The notes: a model not told the origin generated them from the sequence alone. A stretch of 64,000 nucleotides of DNA from Deltaproteobacteria bacterium (GCA_024102635.1 JAGFJO010000080.1:1-64000); one strand, 5' to 3'; shown: positions 34,156-44,804, counted from the first letter of the stretch. Made by a program: numbers and translations.

Positions 34156-34330
34156 ACGCGCCCTGAGGGATTCGAACTCGACTTCGCTTTCAGGGAAGCT
34201 ACGTCGGAGCAAGCCCCCGACAGAGCGAAGTCGATCCGCCGAAGCCTTGGCGAAGGTGGACCAGTCGCGTCGCGAAAAGCCTCTCCATCTCAAATTGAAT
34301 AGGAGTGAACGCGCCCTGAGGGATTCGAAC
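34156..34330. repeat. Duplicated tRNA-Arg 3' end with inverted-repeat body
   Basis: ACGCGCCCTGAGGGATTCGA plus AC (34156-34177) is a 22-base exact copy of 34309-34330, the 3' end of the real tRNA-Arg. The body between them carries TCGACTTCGCT (34178-34188)/AGCGAAGTCGA (34224-34234) and a GGAGCAAGCCCCCGA stretch resembling the GGGACAAGCCC core of the tRNA-Leu repeats. It is thus built like the 6.4-6.6 kb element. Confidence 0.85.
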
Positions 34331-34383
34331 CCCCGACCCTCTGGTCCGAAGCCAGATGCTCTATCCAGCTGAGCTAAGGACGC
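34310..34383 (-). tRNA. tRNA-Arg(TCG)
   Basis: Acceptor GCGTCCT pairs with AGGGCGC (one T-G), D-stem GCTC/GAGC, anticodon stem TCTGG/CCAGA with loop CTTCGGA (anticodon TCG, reading CGA), T-loop GTTCGAATC, discriminator G. CCA is not encoded. A copy of its 3' end lies 153 bases away. Confidence 0.95.
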
Positions 34384-34543
34384 GTATGAAGCTGGCAATT
34401 AAGAATCTCACAAAACAGAGAAGCTTTCCACCGGCACAAGAAACTAAAGCCAAAATGTCTGCCCATCCGAACGTGGAAAGCTAAGGCTTGATGAACGTTA
34501 CACCTTAAAATCTCACAAAACAGCAAGGATTACTACTATCGGC

Positions 34544-35044
34544 CTAGTTCCTCTTGTACAGCCTATATGAATATCCCTCGTGCTTCTCGTCTTCCGCCAG
34601 CTTGAAATCCTCTTCGAAAGAAGGAAAAAAGGCGTCACCGTCATGCCGCCCTTCAACCAGCGTCAGATAGATCTCATCAGTAAGTGGCATCGCCGCCCGA
34701 TATATCTGCTCTCCGCCGATCACCCACAGCTTTTCACTAGGGAGCGCTATCATTCCTTGCTTACATTGGTTGATAAACTTCTCGGGAGAATCGACGACAT
34801 CGGTCCCTTCTGCCACCGTTAAGTGTCTGGAAACCACAACGTTCTTTCTCTCCGGCAGCGGCCTATACTTAGGAGGAAGCGACTCGAAGGTCTTGCGTCC
34901 CATCAGCACAGTATGCCCCCGGGTGAGCTTCGAGAACCGCTTCATATCGTCGGGTAGATGCCAAGGAAGCGCGTTATCACGTCCAATAACACGCCCTTCA
35001 TCCATGGCTACAATGGCGGATACAGTCACGGCTCTGCCGGCCAT
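34544..35044 (-). CDS. folA: Dihydrofolate reductase
   Basis: 166 residues; reduces dihydrofolate with NADPH. VSAIVAMDEGRVIGRDNALPWHLPDDMKRF contains the substrate/NADPH loop and catalytic Asp; HTVLMGRKTFESLP and LWVIGGEQIYRAAMP are the cofactor sites. It starts 7 bases after thyA ends, the common thyA-folA pairing that recycles dihydrofolate made by thymidylate synthase. Confidence 0.96.
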   Translation of the reverse strand: MAGRAVTVSAIVAMDEGRVIGRDNALPWHLPDDMKRFSKLTRGHTVLMGRKTFESLPPKYRPLPERKNVVVSRHLTVAEGTDVVDSPEKFINQCKQGMIALPSEKLWVIGGEQIYRAAMPLTDEIYLTLVEGRHDGDAFFPSFEEDFKLAEDEKHEGYSYRLYKRN

Positions 35045-35051
35045 ATAACAC

Positions 35052-35879
35052 TCAAACTGCTATATCAAACTTGATGTGCTCCCACGGCTCATAGTCAAGG
35101 AGCTTGAAATCCTCAAATCGAAATTCGAAGATATCCTTTACTTCAGGATTGATTAACATTCGTGGGAGCTTTCTTGGCTCGCGTTTCAGCTGCTCCACTG
35201 CTCCTTCAACATGATTCGAGTATATATGAACATCTCCAAATGTATGCACGAACTCATGCGGCTTCAGACCACACACCTGCGCCACCATCATCAGCAATAA
35301 CGAGTAACTGGCGATATTGAACGGAACGCCTAACATCAGATCCGCCGAGCGTTGGTAAAGCTGCAAGCTAAGCTGATCGCCGTTGACATAAAATTGAAAC
35401 AAGGTGTGGCATGCAGGAGGAGCGACTTCAGGCAGGTCGGCCGGATTGAAAGCGATCACCAAAATGCGCCGGCTGCTAGGATTATTCTTAATCGTCTCAA
35501 CAGCGCGCTTTATCTGGTCGACGGTTCCCTGCGGCCCCTGCCAATTTCTCCACTGCTTGCCATAGATAGGTCCAAGATCGCCATTTCTATCAGCCCACTC
35601 ATCCCAAATGGTCACTTTATTCTGGTGCAGATAGCGCACATTTGTTTCACCGCTCAAGAACCAAAGCAGCTCGTGAATAATGGATCTCAAATGAAGCTTT
35701 TTGGTAGTCAAAAGCGGGAAGCCTTCTCTGAGATCGAACCGCAGCTGCCGGCCAAAGACCGAATAGGTTCCGACCCCGGTACGATCTTCGCGCCTAGCAA
35801 CGCGCGGCTGCTCTCCGGAAGAATGGAGAAATCCTGCGGAAGTAAGAATTTCACTAACAAGATCAAGATACTGTCGCAT
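35052..35879 (-). CDS. thyA: Thymidylate synthase (ThyA)
   Basis: 275 residues. Methylates dUMP using methylene-tetrahydrofolate. [19 protein letters not shown] is the folate loop, [15 protein letters not shown] the conserved core, and [40 protein letters not shown] contains the catalytic Cys and dUMP-binding residues. It is the first gene of the thyA-folA unit. Confidence 0.97.
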   Translation of the reverse strand: MRQYLDLVSEILTSAGFLHSSGEQPRVARREDRTGVGTYSVFGRQLRFDLREGFPLLTTKKLHLRSIIHELLWFLSGETNVRYLHQNKVTIWDEWADRNGDLGPIYGKQWRNWQGPQGTVDQIKRAVETIKNNPSSRRILVIAFNPADLPEVAPPACHTLFQFYVNGDQLSLQLYQRSADLMLGVPFNIASYSLLLMMVAQVCGLKPHEFVHTFGDVHIYSNHVEGAVEQLKREPRKLPRMLINPEVKDIFEFRFEDFKLLDYEPWEHIKFDIAV

Positions 35880-36041
35880 AAATTACTTCAGGTAAGAATG
35901 ACTTCAAAAAGCGATCATTTCAAAAGAGGTGTTACTTCTAGGCTCGTGAGCCCCTAAATCTATTGACAATTAATTCAACAATCAAGAGCGGTAAGCGGCG
36001 GTTCAAATATAACGCACCAGGCGGTATCGGCAATAACTATA

Positions 36042-37979
36042 TTGAGACATTTTCATCACACTGTAATGCGAGAACCAAAAACTTCCCCGATTCAATTGGA
36101 TCCGTCACCGTCGCTCGCAGCGCGATCAAATCATTGCACGGATACACCCACTTTCGAAAGGCAGCCCGCCTCCATCAACAAGCCTGACCTCCGAGCACAG
36201 ATACGAAACAGTGAAGCACATGGTGTTGCCCTCCATTCTAATATAGAGCCAGCAGCAAGAGATCATCGAAGCGCACACTCCACCCTTGTGGCTGCGCGCG
36301 CAAATGACGCGCTATTGGGGCGCCTAAGTAACAAGTTGGAGATACAACTCATTGCCGGCGATCTCTCCCGCACTCCGGCCGAAGCTCGACTGCACAGCAT
36401 GGTCCAGAATTGTAAAGTCGAGGAGATGCCTCTCCTCCGGCAATGTTACAAAGAACGGTTCAAAGCGGATTTAGCTCAGGTTATGAGCCGCTCAAGGACA
36501 GAATCGCAGAGATCCGGTGATCTATTCAGCGACGATCCAGTGAAGCGTGCTACGGCTGTGGTTAACGAAATTCTCGAAAACCGCGAACTGCATAGAGCAT
36601 TACCGCGGGTGCTTGGCTCCCTGCACAGAAGCCAGGTCCAAGGCTTGTACCAGTGTTATGCTCAGAGTTTTGACCTCCCGTTAGAGCAAGCCATCAGGTC
36701 AGCTCTGGGAGAAGGCGCACTGCTCCACCGCACGCTGCACATAATAAGGGGAGAGCAGGTACTCGCCGATGCATGCTCCATCCGCTCGTTGACCGAGACG
36801 CACAGCGATTTAGCCGCTCTTCGCAGGCTGCTGCGCTCGATTAGTTCAGACTCGCTGCCTGCGGTGCTGCATGAGTACAAACAGATCTATGGACAGTCGC
36901 TGGAGGAGCTTTTCGATCCCCGAGTGGCCAAGATTGCAGAACTTCCGCTGATAAGGCGGATGGAACTGGCCGAGATACGGGCGGTTATTGAAGCAGGCGG
37001 CGCTGATCTCTACGAGACGCTTGGGGCCATAATAGCGGATCTTCCCGATCAGGAAATTTCAAAGCTGCAAAAGCAATACTGTGATGCTTTCGGCAGCGAT
37101 CTAGCCGCCGACATCAAATCTTCGCAGCTAACTGCGACACAACTTCAGGCCATTACAACACTGCTGGCCGGACACGAATTGACCTCGTCTCAGGCTGTGG
37201 CAGGGCCTATCCTTGACGGCCTCTCTCATCATGCGCTGAAACAGGCACTCACCAATGGGCTGGAAGGCGGAAGTTTGATAGAGCTTCAAAAAATCGCCCG
37301 CGAGCTTTCATATCAATATGGCATCGATCTGCAGGGTGTAATTGAGAGCCGCCTCTCCGCACCGGATCGCTTCGATATCAAGCTTCTAATGCTGGGAAGT
37401 CCCGAGACGTTGCAGCAAGAAAAGCTTGTCATAGACGCCAAGCATAGCTTTGAAATTCCGCAATCCCAGCCGCAGCTTCTCAAACTGATTAATCGCGCTG
37501 CAGAGAGATCGATAAACCTCAGCTCCAACTACGAAGACTTAAGGCAAGCATACGATCGGTTGAACCGCAACGAGGTGAACTTCTGTGAGGATGACGAAGT
37601 AAGACTTTATGCAATCTTAGAAGATGTCGAGGCCGAGCTGCGGCGATTTCGCGCAATGAGGGCCACCCTAACCCAGCTGTGCTCGAATCTCTGCGCTCTT
37701 GCCGGGGGAGCGTTCGGTTTCTTTGTGAGCCATCGCAGCAATTATCCGCTGTCCTACTCTCTAGCCTGCGCCGCGGCATTCGCATCGCTTTCCAAGCTAT
37801 GCGGTCACTATTACTTCTCTCAACGCTTCGGCGACGAGGGAAAGATACTTAATGAGCTACAGAAGCAGCTGAGGGCGCAGCGCAAGGGTCCCATCAGCCG
37901 CCGCAGCAAACTCAAGCGGCGCTTATCTTCAAAGAAACTTCGCAGCGCGCAGAGGTCACTACAGCTACCGCCCAAGTAA
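36042..37979 (+). CDS. Large protein with degenerate annexin-like repeats and C-terminal membrane hairpin
   Basis: 645 codons from TTG 36042 (ATG 36066 is more likely). Five segments of the same pattern, near residues 131-147, 201-217, 274-290, 341-357 and 414-433, recur about every 65-80 residues: [67 protein letters not shown]. This is the spacing and the helix-D/E pattern (L..xY...YG.dL...i) of annexin repeats. The type II calcium loop GxGT is not conserved. Two hydrophobic spans near residues 545-595 and a very basic tail follow, suggesting membrane attachment. Function unknown. Convergent, overlapping the SSP411-type gene by 15 bases. Confidence 0.7.
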   Translation: MRHFHHTVMREPKTSPIQLDPSPSLAARSNHCTDTPTFERQPASINKPDLRAQIRNSEAHGVALHSNIEPAARDHRSAHSTLVAARANDALLGRLSNKLEIQLIAGDLSRTPAEARLHSMVQNCKVEEMPLLRQCYKERFKADLAQVMSRSRTESQRSGDLFSDDPVKRATAVVNEILENRELHRALPRVLGSLHRSQVQGLYQCYAQSFDLPLEQAIRSALGEGALLHRTLHIIRGEQVLADACSIRSLTETHSDLAALRRLLRSISSDSLPAVLHEYKQIYGQSLEELFDPRVAKIAELPLIRRMELAEIRAVIEAGGADLYETLGAIIADLPDQEISKLQKQYCDAFGSDLAADIKSSQLTATQLQAITTLLAGHELTSSQAVAGPILDGLSHHALKQALTNGLEGGSLIELQKIARELSYQYGIDLQGVIESRLSAPDRFDIKLLMLGSPETLQQEKLVIDAKHSFEIPQSQPQLLKLINRAAERSINLSSNYEDLRQAYDRLNRNEVNFCEDDEVRLYAILEDVEAELRRFRAMRATLTQLCSNLCALAGGAFGFFVSHRSNYPLSYSLACAAAFASLSKLCGHYYFSQRFGDEGKILNELQKQLRAQRKGPISRRSKLKRRLSSKKLRSAQRSLQLPPK

Positions 37980-39977
37980 ACGCTTAGCCTCCTCAAGGTC
38001 AACCAGCGGGGATTTGCAAGTTTGATTCTCACAGATGTAGAAAGTAGTTTTGCCGCTTATCGCCTGGCGCCCTTTAAGCAGATCCGGCTGATCCTCCGTT
38101 TGTCCGTTAAGTCCCATTGCCACCGTCAAGAGAGGCCGGAACTCCGCACGCAGAAAATTGAGCATCGCCGCAGCGGGAGCAGCGTCAGCGCCCGGCATTA
38201 TTGCAATCTCTTTGTGGCTGAACGCCTGCATATGTACTCCGATTAGCGCCTTCGGAAAAGCATTCGGATACCTTGAAGCATGACTGACAAAGATCCGGCC
38301 CAGCCGCTTGGCCCTCTCCTGATGCACGGAATTATTAAAAAATCCCGTCAGCCTCAATAGGTTAACCAGCGAGGCTGAATTACATGATGGAATGGCTCCA
38401 TCCAAAAATTCCTTCTTTCTAAACACCACTTCAGGCGCAGCAGTGAAAAAGTATCCACCTTTAGCCTCGTCCCAAAAAATTTCGTCCTGCTGTTGCTGCA
38501 GCTTGTTGGCCCAATTTATCCAAGCGGTGTCAAAATCGCTTTCGTAAAGATTTATAAGTCCCTCTATCAGGAACGCGTAATCCTCACAGAAGGCCTCTGT
38601 GCGCACCTGATCGTCCCGATAGCTTCGGTACAGCCTGCCGTTTATCTGCATTCTATCTCTTAGAAATGCAGCCGCCTTCTGCGCCGCCCTAAGATAGTTC
38701 TCGTCACCAAGAACTTGATAGCCCTTTGCTAGAGCTGAGATCATGAGCCCGTTCCAGGCCGTAAGCACCTTGTCGTCCAATCTGGGCGGTGCACGTCCCT
38801 CCCTGCGGGCTGTGAGTTTTTGACGGCACTCCGCGATTACATCACGAGAGCGGGAGTCCCAGGAGAGGTGGGGGCGAAGGAAGAGGATATTAGTATCTCC
38901 CTCGAAATTACCCTCCTCTGATACGCTGTAAACTTCTTTAAACGCCTGCAGCTCTGAACGCTCTAGAACGCTCTCAAGCTCGCCTATCTTCCATACGTAG
39001 TACTCGCCCTCTTTGCCTACCTCGCCGGCATCCTGCGCCGAATAAAAACCTCCCTCGGGTGATGTCATCTCACGCAGCACGTAATTTAATGTTTCGGAAG
39101 CTACTTCTGCATAGCGTTTCTCCGCCGTCACTTGGTAAGCCTCGAGATAACTAACGGATAGTAAGGCATTGTCATAAAGCATCTTCTCGAAGTGCGGAAC
39201 CACCCAGCGCTGATCGGTCGAGTAGCGGTGAAAACCTCCTCCCAAATGATCATAAATTCCGCCCCAAGCCATTGCATCAAGCGTCTTTTGCACCATGCTA
39301 AGGCCCTGAGTGCGATCAATTGAGTATTGAAGACGCAACAGCAACGAGCACTGCACGGCCGGAGGAAATTTAGGAGAACTGCCAAAACCACCGTATGAGG
39401 CGTCAAAGGACTGCTCATACGCTCTTAACACCGTGCCTAATAGTGCGCGCAGGTCGCGGGAATCCCCGCTCTGCAATACGCGATTCTGAAGGTGACTGGT
39501 AATCTCTGACGAGGTTACTTCGATAGTAGCGCGGTCACTCATCCACGCGTTGCCGAGCTGCTGCAATATCGAAAGAAACTGATTTTTGTAAAAGAAAGTG
39601 CCTCCCCAGAATGGCTTCAGGTCAGGGGTTAAGAATACGCTTAGTGGCCAACCTCCCTGCCCTGTGAATTCGACGACGGCCTCCATGTAGATCTGATCTA
39701 CATCGGGGCGCTCCTCACGATCTACCTTTATGCAGATGAAATTTTTATTTAATAGCTCCGCCACGGCCTCGTTTTCGAACGAGTCCTTCTCCATTACATG
39801 ACACCAGTAGCAGGTAGAATAGCCGATTGAAAGGAAGATAGGCTTCATCTCCCTTTTTGCTGCGGCAAATGCCTCCTCACCCCAGGCATACCACCAAACG
39901 GGATTGTCTTTATGCTGCAATAAATACGGGCTGGTTTCCCCCGAAAGCCTGTTCGTGCCCTGCTGAGTTTGCGTCAT
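37965..39977 (-). CDS. SSP411/YyaL-type protein (thioredoxin-like DUF255 plus glycan-epimerase-like barrel)
   Basis: About 670 residues from ATG 39977 (the open frame runs to 40007). The N-terminus [26 protein letters not shown] is the family hallmark. The thioredoxin-like domain has [16 protein letters not shown] (CxxC) and [13 protein letters not shown], and an (alpha/alpha)6-barrel resembling N-acylglucosamine epimerases follows. Widespread, with a poorly known role; mammalian SPATA20 is a homologue. It is a single gene. Confidence 0.93.
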   Translation of the reverse strand: MTQTQQGTNRLSGETSPYLLQHKDNPVWWYAWGEEAFAAAKREMKPIFLSIGYSTCYWCHVMEKDSFENEAVAELLNKNFICIKVDREERPDVDQIYMEAVVEFTGQGGWPLSVFLTPDLKPFWGGTFFYKNQFLSILQQLGNAWMSDRATIEVTSSEITSHLQNRVLQSGDSRDLRALLGTVLRAYEQSFDASYGGFGSSPKFPPAVQCSLLLRLQYSIDRTQGLSMVQKTLDAMAWGGIYDHLGGGFHRYSTDQRWVVPHFEKMLYDNALLSVSYLEAYQVTAEKRYAEVASETLNYVLREMTSPEGGFYSAQDAGEVGKEGEYYVWKIGELESVLERSELQAFKEVYSVSEEGNFEGDTNILFLRPHLSWDSRSRDVIAECRQKLTARREGRAPPRLDDKVLTAWNGLMISALAKGYQVLGDENYLRAAQKAAAFLRDRMQINGRLYRSYRDDQVRTEAFCEDYAFLIEGLINLYESDFDTAWINWANKLQQQQDEIFWDEAKGGYFFTAAPEVVFRKKEFLDGAIPSCNSASLVNLLRLTGFFNNSVHQERAKRLGRIFVSHASRYPNAFPKALIGVHMQAFSHKEIAIMPGADAAPAAAMLNFLRAEFRPLLTVAMGLNGQTEDQPDLLKGRQAISGKTTFYICENQTCKSPLVDLEEAKRLLGR

Positions 39978-40256
39978 GAATTCGATTTGTGCACTGGCGG
40001 GAGCCAAATAAATCTATCTGAAACTAATTGATAAAGGGGCCGTTGTAAACGTGCTTGAATCCCTTTACGCCGCTCACCGGTAGAATAGACCAAATCCGCC
40101 ACGTAGGGAATTAAAGAGAACCGGCATAAGGGCCCAATGGCGCAGTTCATTGACTTCAATCACTAAAGATCCTGGCCGGTTCGTGTTTCGACCATAACGC
40201 AGCTTGGTACGGCGAATCCGCACAACCTATCCGGCTATACAGCCGATGTCGCGGAG

Positions 40257-42527
40257 TCAAGAAGCCGGCCTGAGCATGTTAAGTGCCGAGCCCGCTTTGA
40301 ACCATTCTATCTGCTCTTGATTGAGCGAATGCTTAAGCACGGCCTTTGTCTCCCCCCCCTCGGGCGTTTTCACGATCATTTGAAGTTCACAGCCCGGCGC
40401 AAGCGACGAAAGGCCGACCACCGAAATGCGGTCTAGTTCTCCAATCAAATCATAAGTGGAAGGATCGGCAAAAGTGAGCGGCAGAATCCCTTGCTTCTTA
40501 AGGTTGGTCTCGGCAATTCGTGCGAAACTTTTGGCGATTACCGCTTTACAGCCGAGGTAGCGCGGCGACATCGCTGCGTGCTCACGCGAGGAGCCTTCTC
40601 CATAATTCTCGTCGGCAATAGTAATCCATGAAACCCCTGCCCTCTTATACTGCTTGGCAATCTCCGGAAACGGCAATCCGCGCTCCCCGGTTATAACATT
40701 TACCCCCTTGCCAGGCTCGTTGGTGTAGGCGTTGACCGCGCCAAGATAAGTATTATTAGAGATGTTCGCTAGGTGCCCTCGGTACTTAAGCCATGGGCCA
40801 GCCTGCGATATATGATCGGTTGTACACTTACCCAGCGCTTTAAGCAGTACAGGAAGATCGATAAAATCTTTTCCGTCCCATGCCGGAAACGGCTCGATGA
40901 ATGAAAGGCGATCGCTGCTCGGTGAGATTGCCACCTGCACCTGCTTGCGCTGCTCAAGGTTCCCCGGCTCGACAAACCCCTCACGGCTGAATACGAATCC
41001 GTTGGGCGGTAGCTCACTGCCGGAAGGCTCATTCAAGGTAAACTCGCTGCCGCCGGCATCCAGAAGTTTGTCCAACACCGGATTCGCTGAGAGCTTGCCG
41101 TAAAATGCCATAGCAGTAACAAGCTCGGGCGAGCCGATAAAGGCCATCGTCTCACTGTTGCCGTCGTTACGTTTCTTGAAATTGCGGTTAAAACTAGTGA
41201 TGATCGTATTTTGTTCCCCCGGTTTGATATCATCTCTGCTCCACTGTCCGATGCAGGGGCCGCACGCGTTGGCCAGCACAGTCGCGCCGACATCTTCGAA
41301 AATTTTCAAGAACCCGTCCCGCTCAATGGTTTTATAGATCTGATCCGATCCGGGCGTTACCAATAGTGGAATCTTGGTCTTAAGGCCTCGCTCACGCGCC
41401 TGTTTGGCAACGCTGGCGGCGCGGCTGATGTCTTCGTATGACGAATTGGTGCATGAACCGATCAAGGCATAGCGGATATCATCCGGATACCCCTTCTCCT
41501 TCACCGCACTGCGCATCTCTGAAACGCTGCGCAGCAGATCGGGCGTATGTGGGCCAACCCACTGCGGCTCAAGTTTAGAGAGATCAATCTCCAAAACTTC
41601 ATCGAAGTATCGCGCCGGGTCTTTCTGGACCTCCTCATCTGCCGCAAGAAACGCCGCATGTTTGTCGGCAAGCTCAGCCACGGCCGACCTCTCGGTCTCC
41701 TTCAAGTACGCCCCCATCTTTGCATCATATGGGAAAATGGAGGTTGTAGCGCCCAACTCTGCCCCCATATTGGTGATTGTACCCTTACCCGTGCAGCTAA
41801 TGGTCGCCGTTCCGGGACCGAAGTACTCAACGATCTTTCCTGTGCCACCCTTCACCGTTAAGGCGCCCGCCACTTTCAAGATAACATCTTTTGGTGAGGC
41901 CCAGCCTTTGAGACTACCGGTCAAACGCACTCCCACAAGCCGGGGATTAAGAACACTCCACGGCAACCCTGCCATTACGTCGACCGCATCCGCGCCGCCC
42001 ACACCCACTGCAATCATACCCAAACCTCCTGCGTTCGGAGTATGGGAGTCGGTGCCGATCATCATGCCTCCTGGAAAGGCGTACTGCTCCAACACCACCT
42101 GGTGAATTATACCAGAACCAGCTTTCCAAAAACCGATACCGTATCTCTGGGAAGCCGATTGCAGGAACTCGTAAACTTCGTGGTTTTCATCTAGGGCCCT
42201 AAGAAGATCTTTCTGTGAACCGACCTTGGCCTGAACAAGGTGATCGCAATGTACAGTTGTCGGAACCGAGACCGTATCCCGTCCTGTCACCATGAACTGT
42301 AGAAGCGCCATCTGAGCAGTAGCGTCCTGCATAGCGATTCTATCCGGCTTAAGGGACAGGTGCGTCTTACCACGCTCCAGACTCTCGGCCGGCCAAACAG
42401 CTAAGTGAGAAAATAAAATCTTTTCAGTCAGGGTAAGTGGGCGGCCAAGCCGCTTTCTTGCTTCTTCCACCCTCCCCGGCATAGCACTAAAGTGGCGCTG
42501 CACCAGCTCCAGATCTTTCTGCTCCAT
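40257..42527 (-). CDS. acn: Aconitate hydratase, mitochondrial (ACO2) type
   Basis: 756 residues; isomerises citrate and isocitrate in the TCA cycle. GRPLTLTEKILFSHLAVW at the N-terminus and the length are those of the ACO2 subfamily, rather than the 890-residue AcnA or AcnB. GTDSHTPNAGGLGMIAVGVGGADAVD is the substrate region; the 4Fe-4S ligands are Cys in GSCTNSSYEDISRA and ACGPCIGQW. The swivel domain follows (ENYGEGSSREHAAMSPRYLG). It is the last gene of a PP2C-like/yajQ/acn unit, 10 bases after yajQ. Confidence 0.96.
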   Translation of the reverse strand: MEQKDLELVQRHFSAMPGRVEEARKRLGRPLTLTEKILFSHLAVWPAESLERGKTHLSLKPDRIAMQDATAQMALLQFMVTGRDTVSVPTTVHCDHLVQAKVGSQKDLLRALDENHEVYEFLQSASQRYGIGFWKAGSGIIHQVVLEQYAFPGGMMIGTDSHTPNAGGLGMIAVGVGGADAVDVMAGLPWSVLNPRLVGVRLTGSLKGWASPKDVILKVAGALTVKGGTGKIVEYFGPGTATISCTGKGTITNMGAELGATTSIFPYDAKMGAYLKETERSAVAELADKHAAFLAADEEVQKDPARYFDEVLEIDLSKLEPQWVGPHTPDLLRSVSEMRSAVKEKGYPDDIRYALIGSCTNSSYEDISRAASVAKQARERGLKTKIPLLVTPGSDQIYKTIERDGFLKIFEDVGATVLANACGPCIGQWSRDDIKPGEQNTIITSFNRNFKKRNDGNSETMAFIGSPELVTAMAFYGKLSANPVLDKLLDAGGSEFTLNEPSGSELPPNGFVFSREGFVEPGNLEQRKQVQVAISPSSDRLSFIEPFPAWDGKDFIDLPVLLKALGKCTTDHISQAGPWLKYRGHLANISNNTYLGAVNAYTNEPGKGVNVITGERGLPFPEIAKQYKRAGVSWITIADENYGEGSSREHAAMSPRYLGCKAVIAKSFARIAETNLKKQGILPLTFADPSTYDLIGELDRISVVGLSSLAPGCELQMIVKTPEGGETKAVLKHSLNQEQIEWFKAGSALNMLRPAS

Positions 42528-42537
42528 ATCAGCCCTC

Positions 42538-43023
42538 TTAATCTCGAAAATTCACAAATTGTAGGTCAACTTCCGCCATCTCTTTCTTGAGATGTGCAAT
42601 AGCACTCTGCAAATCATCCCGTTTTTTCCCAGACACGCGCACCTGGTCACCTTGGATTTGGCTGCTGACCTTAACTTTCATGTTCTTGATCAACTTATTA
42701 ATCTGCTTAAGCTCCTCCTCCTTAAGCCCCTCCTTCACGGCCACCTCCTGGCGAAGCATATCCCCGCCGGCGGCCTGTGCATCCTTGAATTCGACCGATT
42801 TCAAGCTCACTCCCCGCTTGGCAAGCTTTTGCCGCACAATCTCCTGCACTGCGTTAAGCTTCATTTGATCGTCTGCCATGATTACTATAAGGGGGCCCGT
42901 GAGTTCGACGGAGCACTTGGTATCTTTCAAATCATAGCGAGTGCCTATCTCTCGCCGCGCTTGATCCACCGCGTTCTTCACCTCTTGTGTATCGACCTTC
43001 GAAACCACGTCAAACGAGGGCAT
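42538..43023 (-). CDS. yajQ: YajQ-family nucleotide-binding protein
   Basis: 161 residues: PSFDVVSKVDTQEVKNAVDQ at the N-terminus and RQEVAVKEGLKEEELKQINK are conserved across UPF0234/YajQ. In Xanthomonas a member binds cyclic di-GMP and acts as a transcription co-factor; that function is not established for all members. Its ATG directly follows the stop codon of the PP2C-like gene, and acn follows after 10 bases. Confidence 0.94.
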   Translation of the reverse strand: MPSFDVVSKVDTQEVKNAVDQARREIGTRYDLKDTKCSVELTGPLIVIMADDQMKLNAVQEIVRQKLAKRGVSLKSVEFKDAQAAGGDMLRQEVAVKEGLKEEELKQINKLIKNMKVKVSSQIQGDQVRVSGKKRDDLQSAIAHLKKEMAEVDLQFVNFRD

Positions 43024-43758
43024 CTATACAGCCTCCGCTAAGTAAATTGTCTCCGGTCCAATCCGGGCATACATCGCAAACGGAACCCTGAAGGCATCCT
43101 CATACACGCACCTGCATATCTCAGCCGAGGGATTTTGAGTATTTTGCACTCCATTATGCAGCCGTTCGCGCAGAAGCAGCTCTTTCTCGGCCGGCAATTG
43201 CTGCGGCACTACAATCAAGCAATCTCCTTCGTTAACTGCAATACTGGCAAGTTCAACGGACACCATAGAATTTGAACCGATGTACGACTCCGCCGCTTTC
43301 AAAATGCGCGCCTCTTCAAAAAAAGGAAGCAGCTCTCCATTGCGAAATAAGTAGACAACCCCTTCCCCGACTCTTCCGGCAGCAACGGTTTTGTCTTCAA
43401 GCACCACTCCGAGAAGCGATGCTGACAACCTGCCGCCAGCCGCCAGCTTGTGACCGAAATTGTAAACCGAGCTATTGGCGTTTCTGAATGCAGCCTCCAG
43501 CACTTCCAGGCTGATCTCGCCTCCCTCGCCTTGAGCCGAATCTCCGATTTCAGAATAATATGAAAGCACTCCATCAACAAAATGTTCTAATCCAAGTTTA
43601 CACGCCACCTGACTGCCGATACTCTCGCGTGCTGCAATGGCGCCCGCTAACACCAAGCTTCCCGGCCTATGACTGGGGTTGAGCGCAACAAAAGAGGATG
43701 TGTCGAGACTGGCCCCGCGGCCTCTAAAAACGTGACAATCTATTCGTGTCAGAGACAT
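43024..43758 (-). CDS. PP2C-like protein phosphatase fold, probably degenerate
   Basis: About 244 residues from ATG 43758 (the open frame reaches 43866). The run LEVLEAAFRNANSSVYNFG, then SASLLGVVLEDKTVAAGRVGEGVVYLFRNGELL, matches the PP2C/SpoIIE pattern 'A...AN..v....gttl.a.vl......vGDSr.Yl.r.g.l'. GDSR has become GRVGEG, and no DG metal motif is obvious, so metal binding and catalysis may be lost. It is the first gene of the yajQ-acn unit with no gap to yajQ. A sensing or scaffold role is inferred. Confidence 0.6.
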   Translation of the reverse strand: MSLTRIDCHVFRGRGASLDTSSFVALNPSHRPGSLVLAGAIAARESIGSQVACKLGLEHFVDGVLSYYSEIGDSAQGEGGEISLEVLEAAFRNANSSVYNFGHKLAAGGRLSASLLGVVLEDKTVAAGRVGEGVVYLFRNGELLPFFEEARILKAAESYIGSNSMVSVELASIAVNEGDCLIVVPQQLPAEKELLLRERLHNGVQNTQNPSAEICRCVYEDAFRVPFAMYARIGPETIYLAEAV

Positions 43759-44047
43759 ACTCACTATTTTCACACAGCTAAAAGAGAAGCTACAACTCAC
43801 TTTGTCCGGGTGCGCACCTGCGGCATCCGATCCGAACTCCGCCCGTGGCCTCTCTATACCATCCAAGAATACCAGCCATAAAGATCTATAAACGCGAACT
43901 GCTTGATGCTTGGATTAAAAAAAAGTACCTAACTTGCCATAACCGCGGAACATTTTTCCCGGCAAACGATATTTGGCTTAAGTGGGGAATCAATGAGCCG
44001 ATACAGGTATTAGCGGCAAGGATGCACACAATAATCAGGAGTACGAC

Positions 44048-44686
44048 ATGGATAGTTTACTCGCGTCGACTGGGCAGCCGTCCCAAACTTCACAATTAAA
44101 AATAACCTCAATTCAGCTTAAATATCAGCTGGACGTCAGCATCGTTGCCTCAATAAATAACAATGACGGAGATCGCTATTCCGTCGACTTCGGCAGCCCC
44201 GAGAAAGCCGTTGCTCTCTCCGCACAAGAGATCGTCAGCAAACTGAATGAACTTTTGGCGCCAGCCTTACCTCAAGGGATCGAAGGGTTGAAGCCTGAGG
44301 AGACTACACCGGAAGCAAGCGCCGATCGCATAGTAAAATCGGTAAGCGCTCTTTTCCCGGCATTTGCGGCTCAAAACCCCGAGTTAAGCGATGAAGAGGT
44401 TCTTGATAAGTTTATGGAAGAGGTAAAAAAGGGCGTTCAGCAAGGGTATGACGAAGCGTTCCAGATTCTTGAGGGCCTGGGCGCATTTTCATTCGAAGGA
44501 GTCCAGTCGGGTGTCGAACAGACCAAGATATTAATCGATCAAAAACTCGACTCCTTTTACCGCTTAATGAGAGAAAGTTTCGGTCTCCCATCGAAGGACA
44601 AGGAAGTCCCCTCCGCAGAAGGTAAAGAGAACGGCGGCGCCGGCAGTTCGGCTGCAAGTGCCACCGTTTTGAATAGGGTAGTGTAA
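44048..44686 (+). CDS. DUF5610-domain protein
   Basis: 212 residues. The stretch from KLNELLAPALPQGIEGLKPEETTPEASADRIV through the FPAFAAQNPELSDEEVLDKF region, GVQQGYDEAFQILEGLGAF and GVQSGVEQTKILIDQKLDSFY follows the DUF5610 pattern closely. The N-terminus is short and variable; the C-terminus is low complexity (KENGGAGSSAASA). No signal peptide is seen. Function unknown. The start is well set: AGGAG 7 bases before the ATG. Confidence 0.85.
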   Translation: MDSLLASTGQPSQTSQLKITSIQLKYQLDVSIVASINNNDGDRYSVDFGSPEKAVALSAQEIVSKLNELLAPALPQGIEGLKPEETTPEASADRIVKSVSALFPAFAAQNPELSDEEVLDKFMEEVKKGVQQGYDEAFQILEGLGAFSFEGVQSGVEQTKILIDQKLDSFYRLMRESFGLPSKDKEVPSAEGKENGGAGSSAASATVLNRVV

Positions 44687-44718
44687 GAAGTGTCCGGCAA
44701 AACGGCCGGAAGCTCGGC

Positions 44719-44742
44719 CCTCCAGGATGCAATTCCTGGAGG
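44719..44742. terminator. Hairpin between convergent DUF5610 gene and sufS
   Basis: A perfect 9-bp stem CCTCCAGGA/TCCTGGAGG with loop TGCAAT, without a T-run. Possibly a bidirectional terminator or attenuating hairpin. Confidence 0.5.
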
Positions 44743-44804
44743 CCGGCGCTTCCCGCCATGCCACTAATTATTCACCATTTCAGCCGTCAGGTAGACAAAG
44801 CGAG

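Noticed and set aside
34126-34398. 90-codon minus-strand frame over tRNA-Arg
   Set aside because: It is the read-through of the tRNA and its tail copy (FESLRAR-type peptide), a classic false gene.
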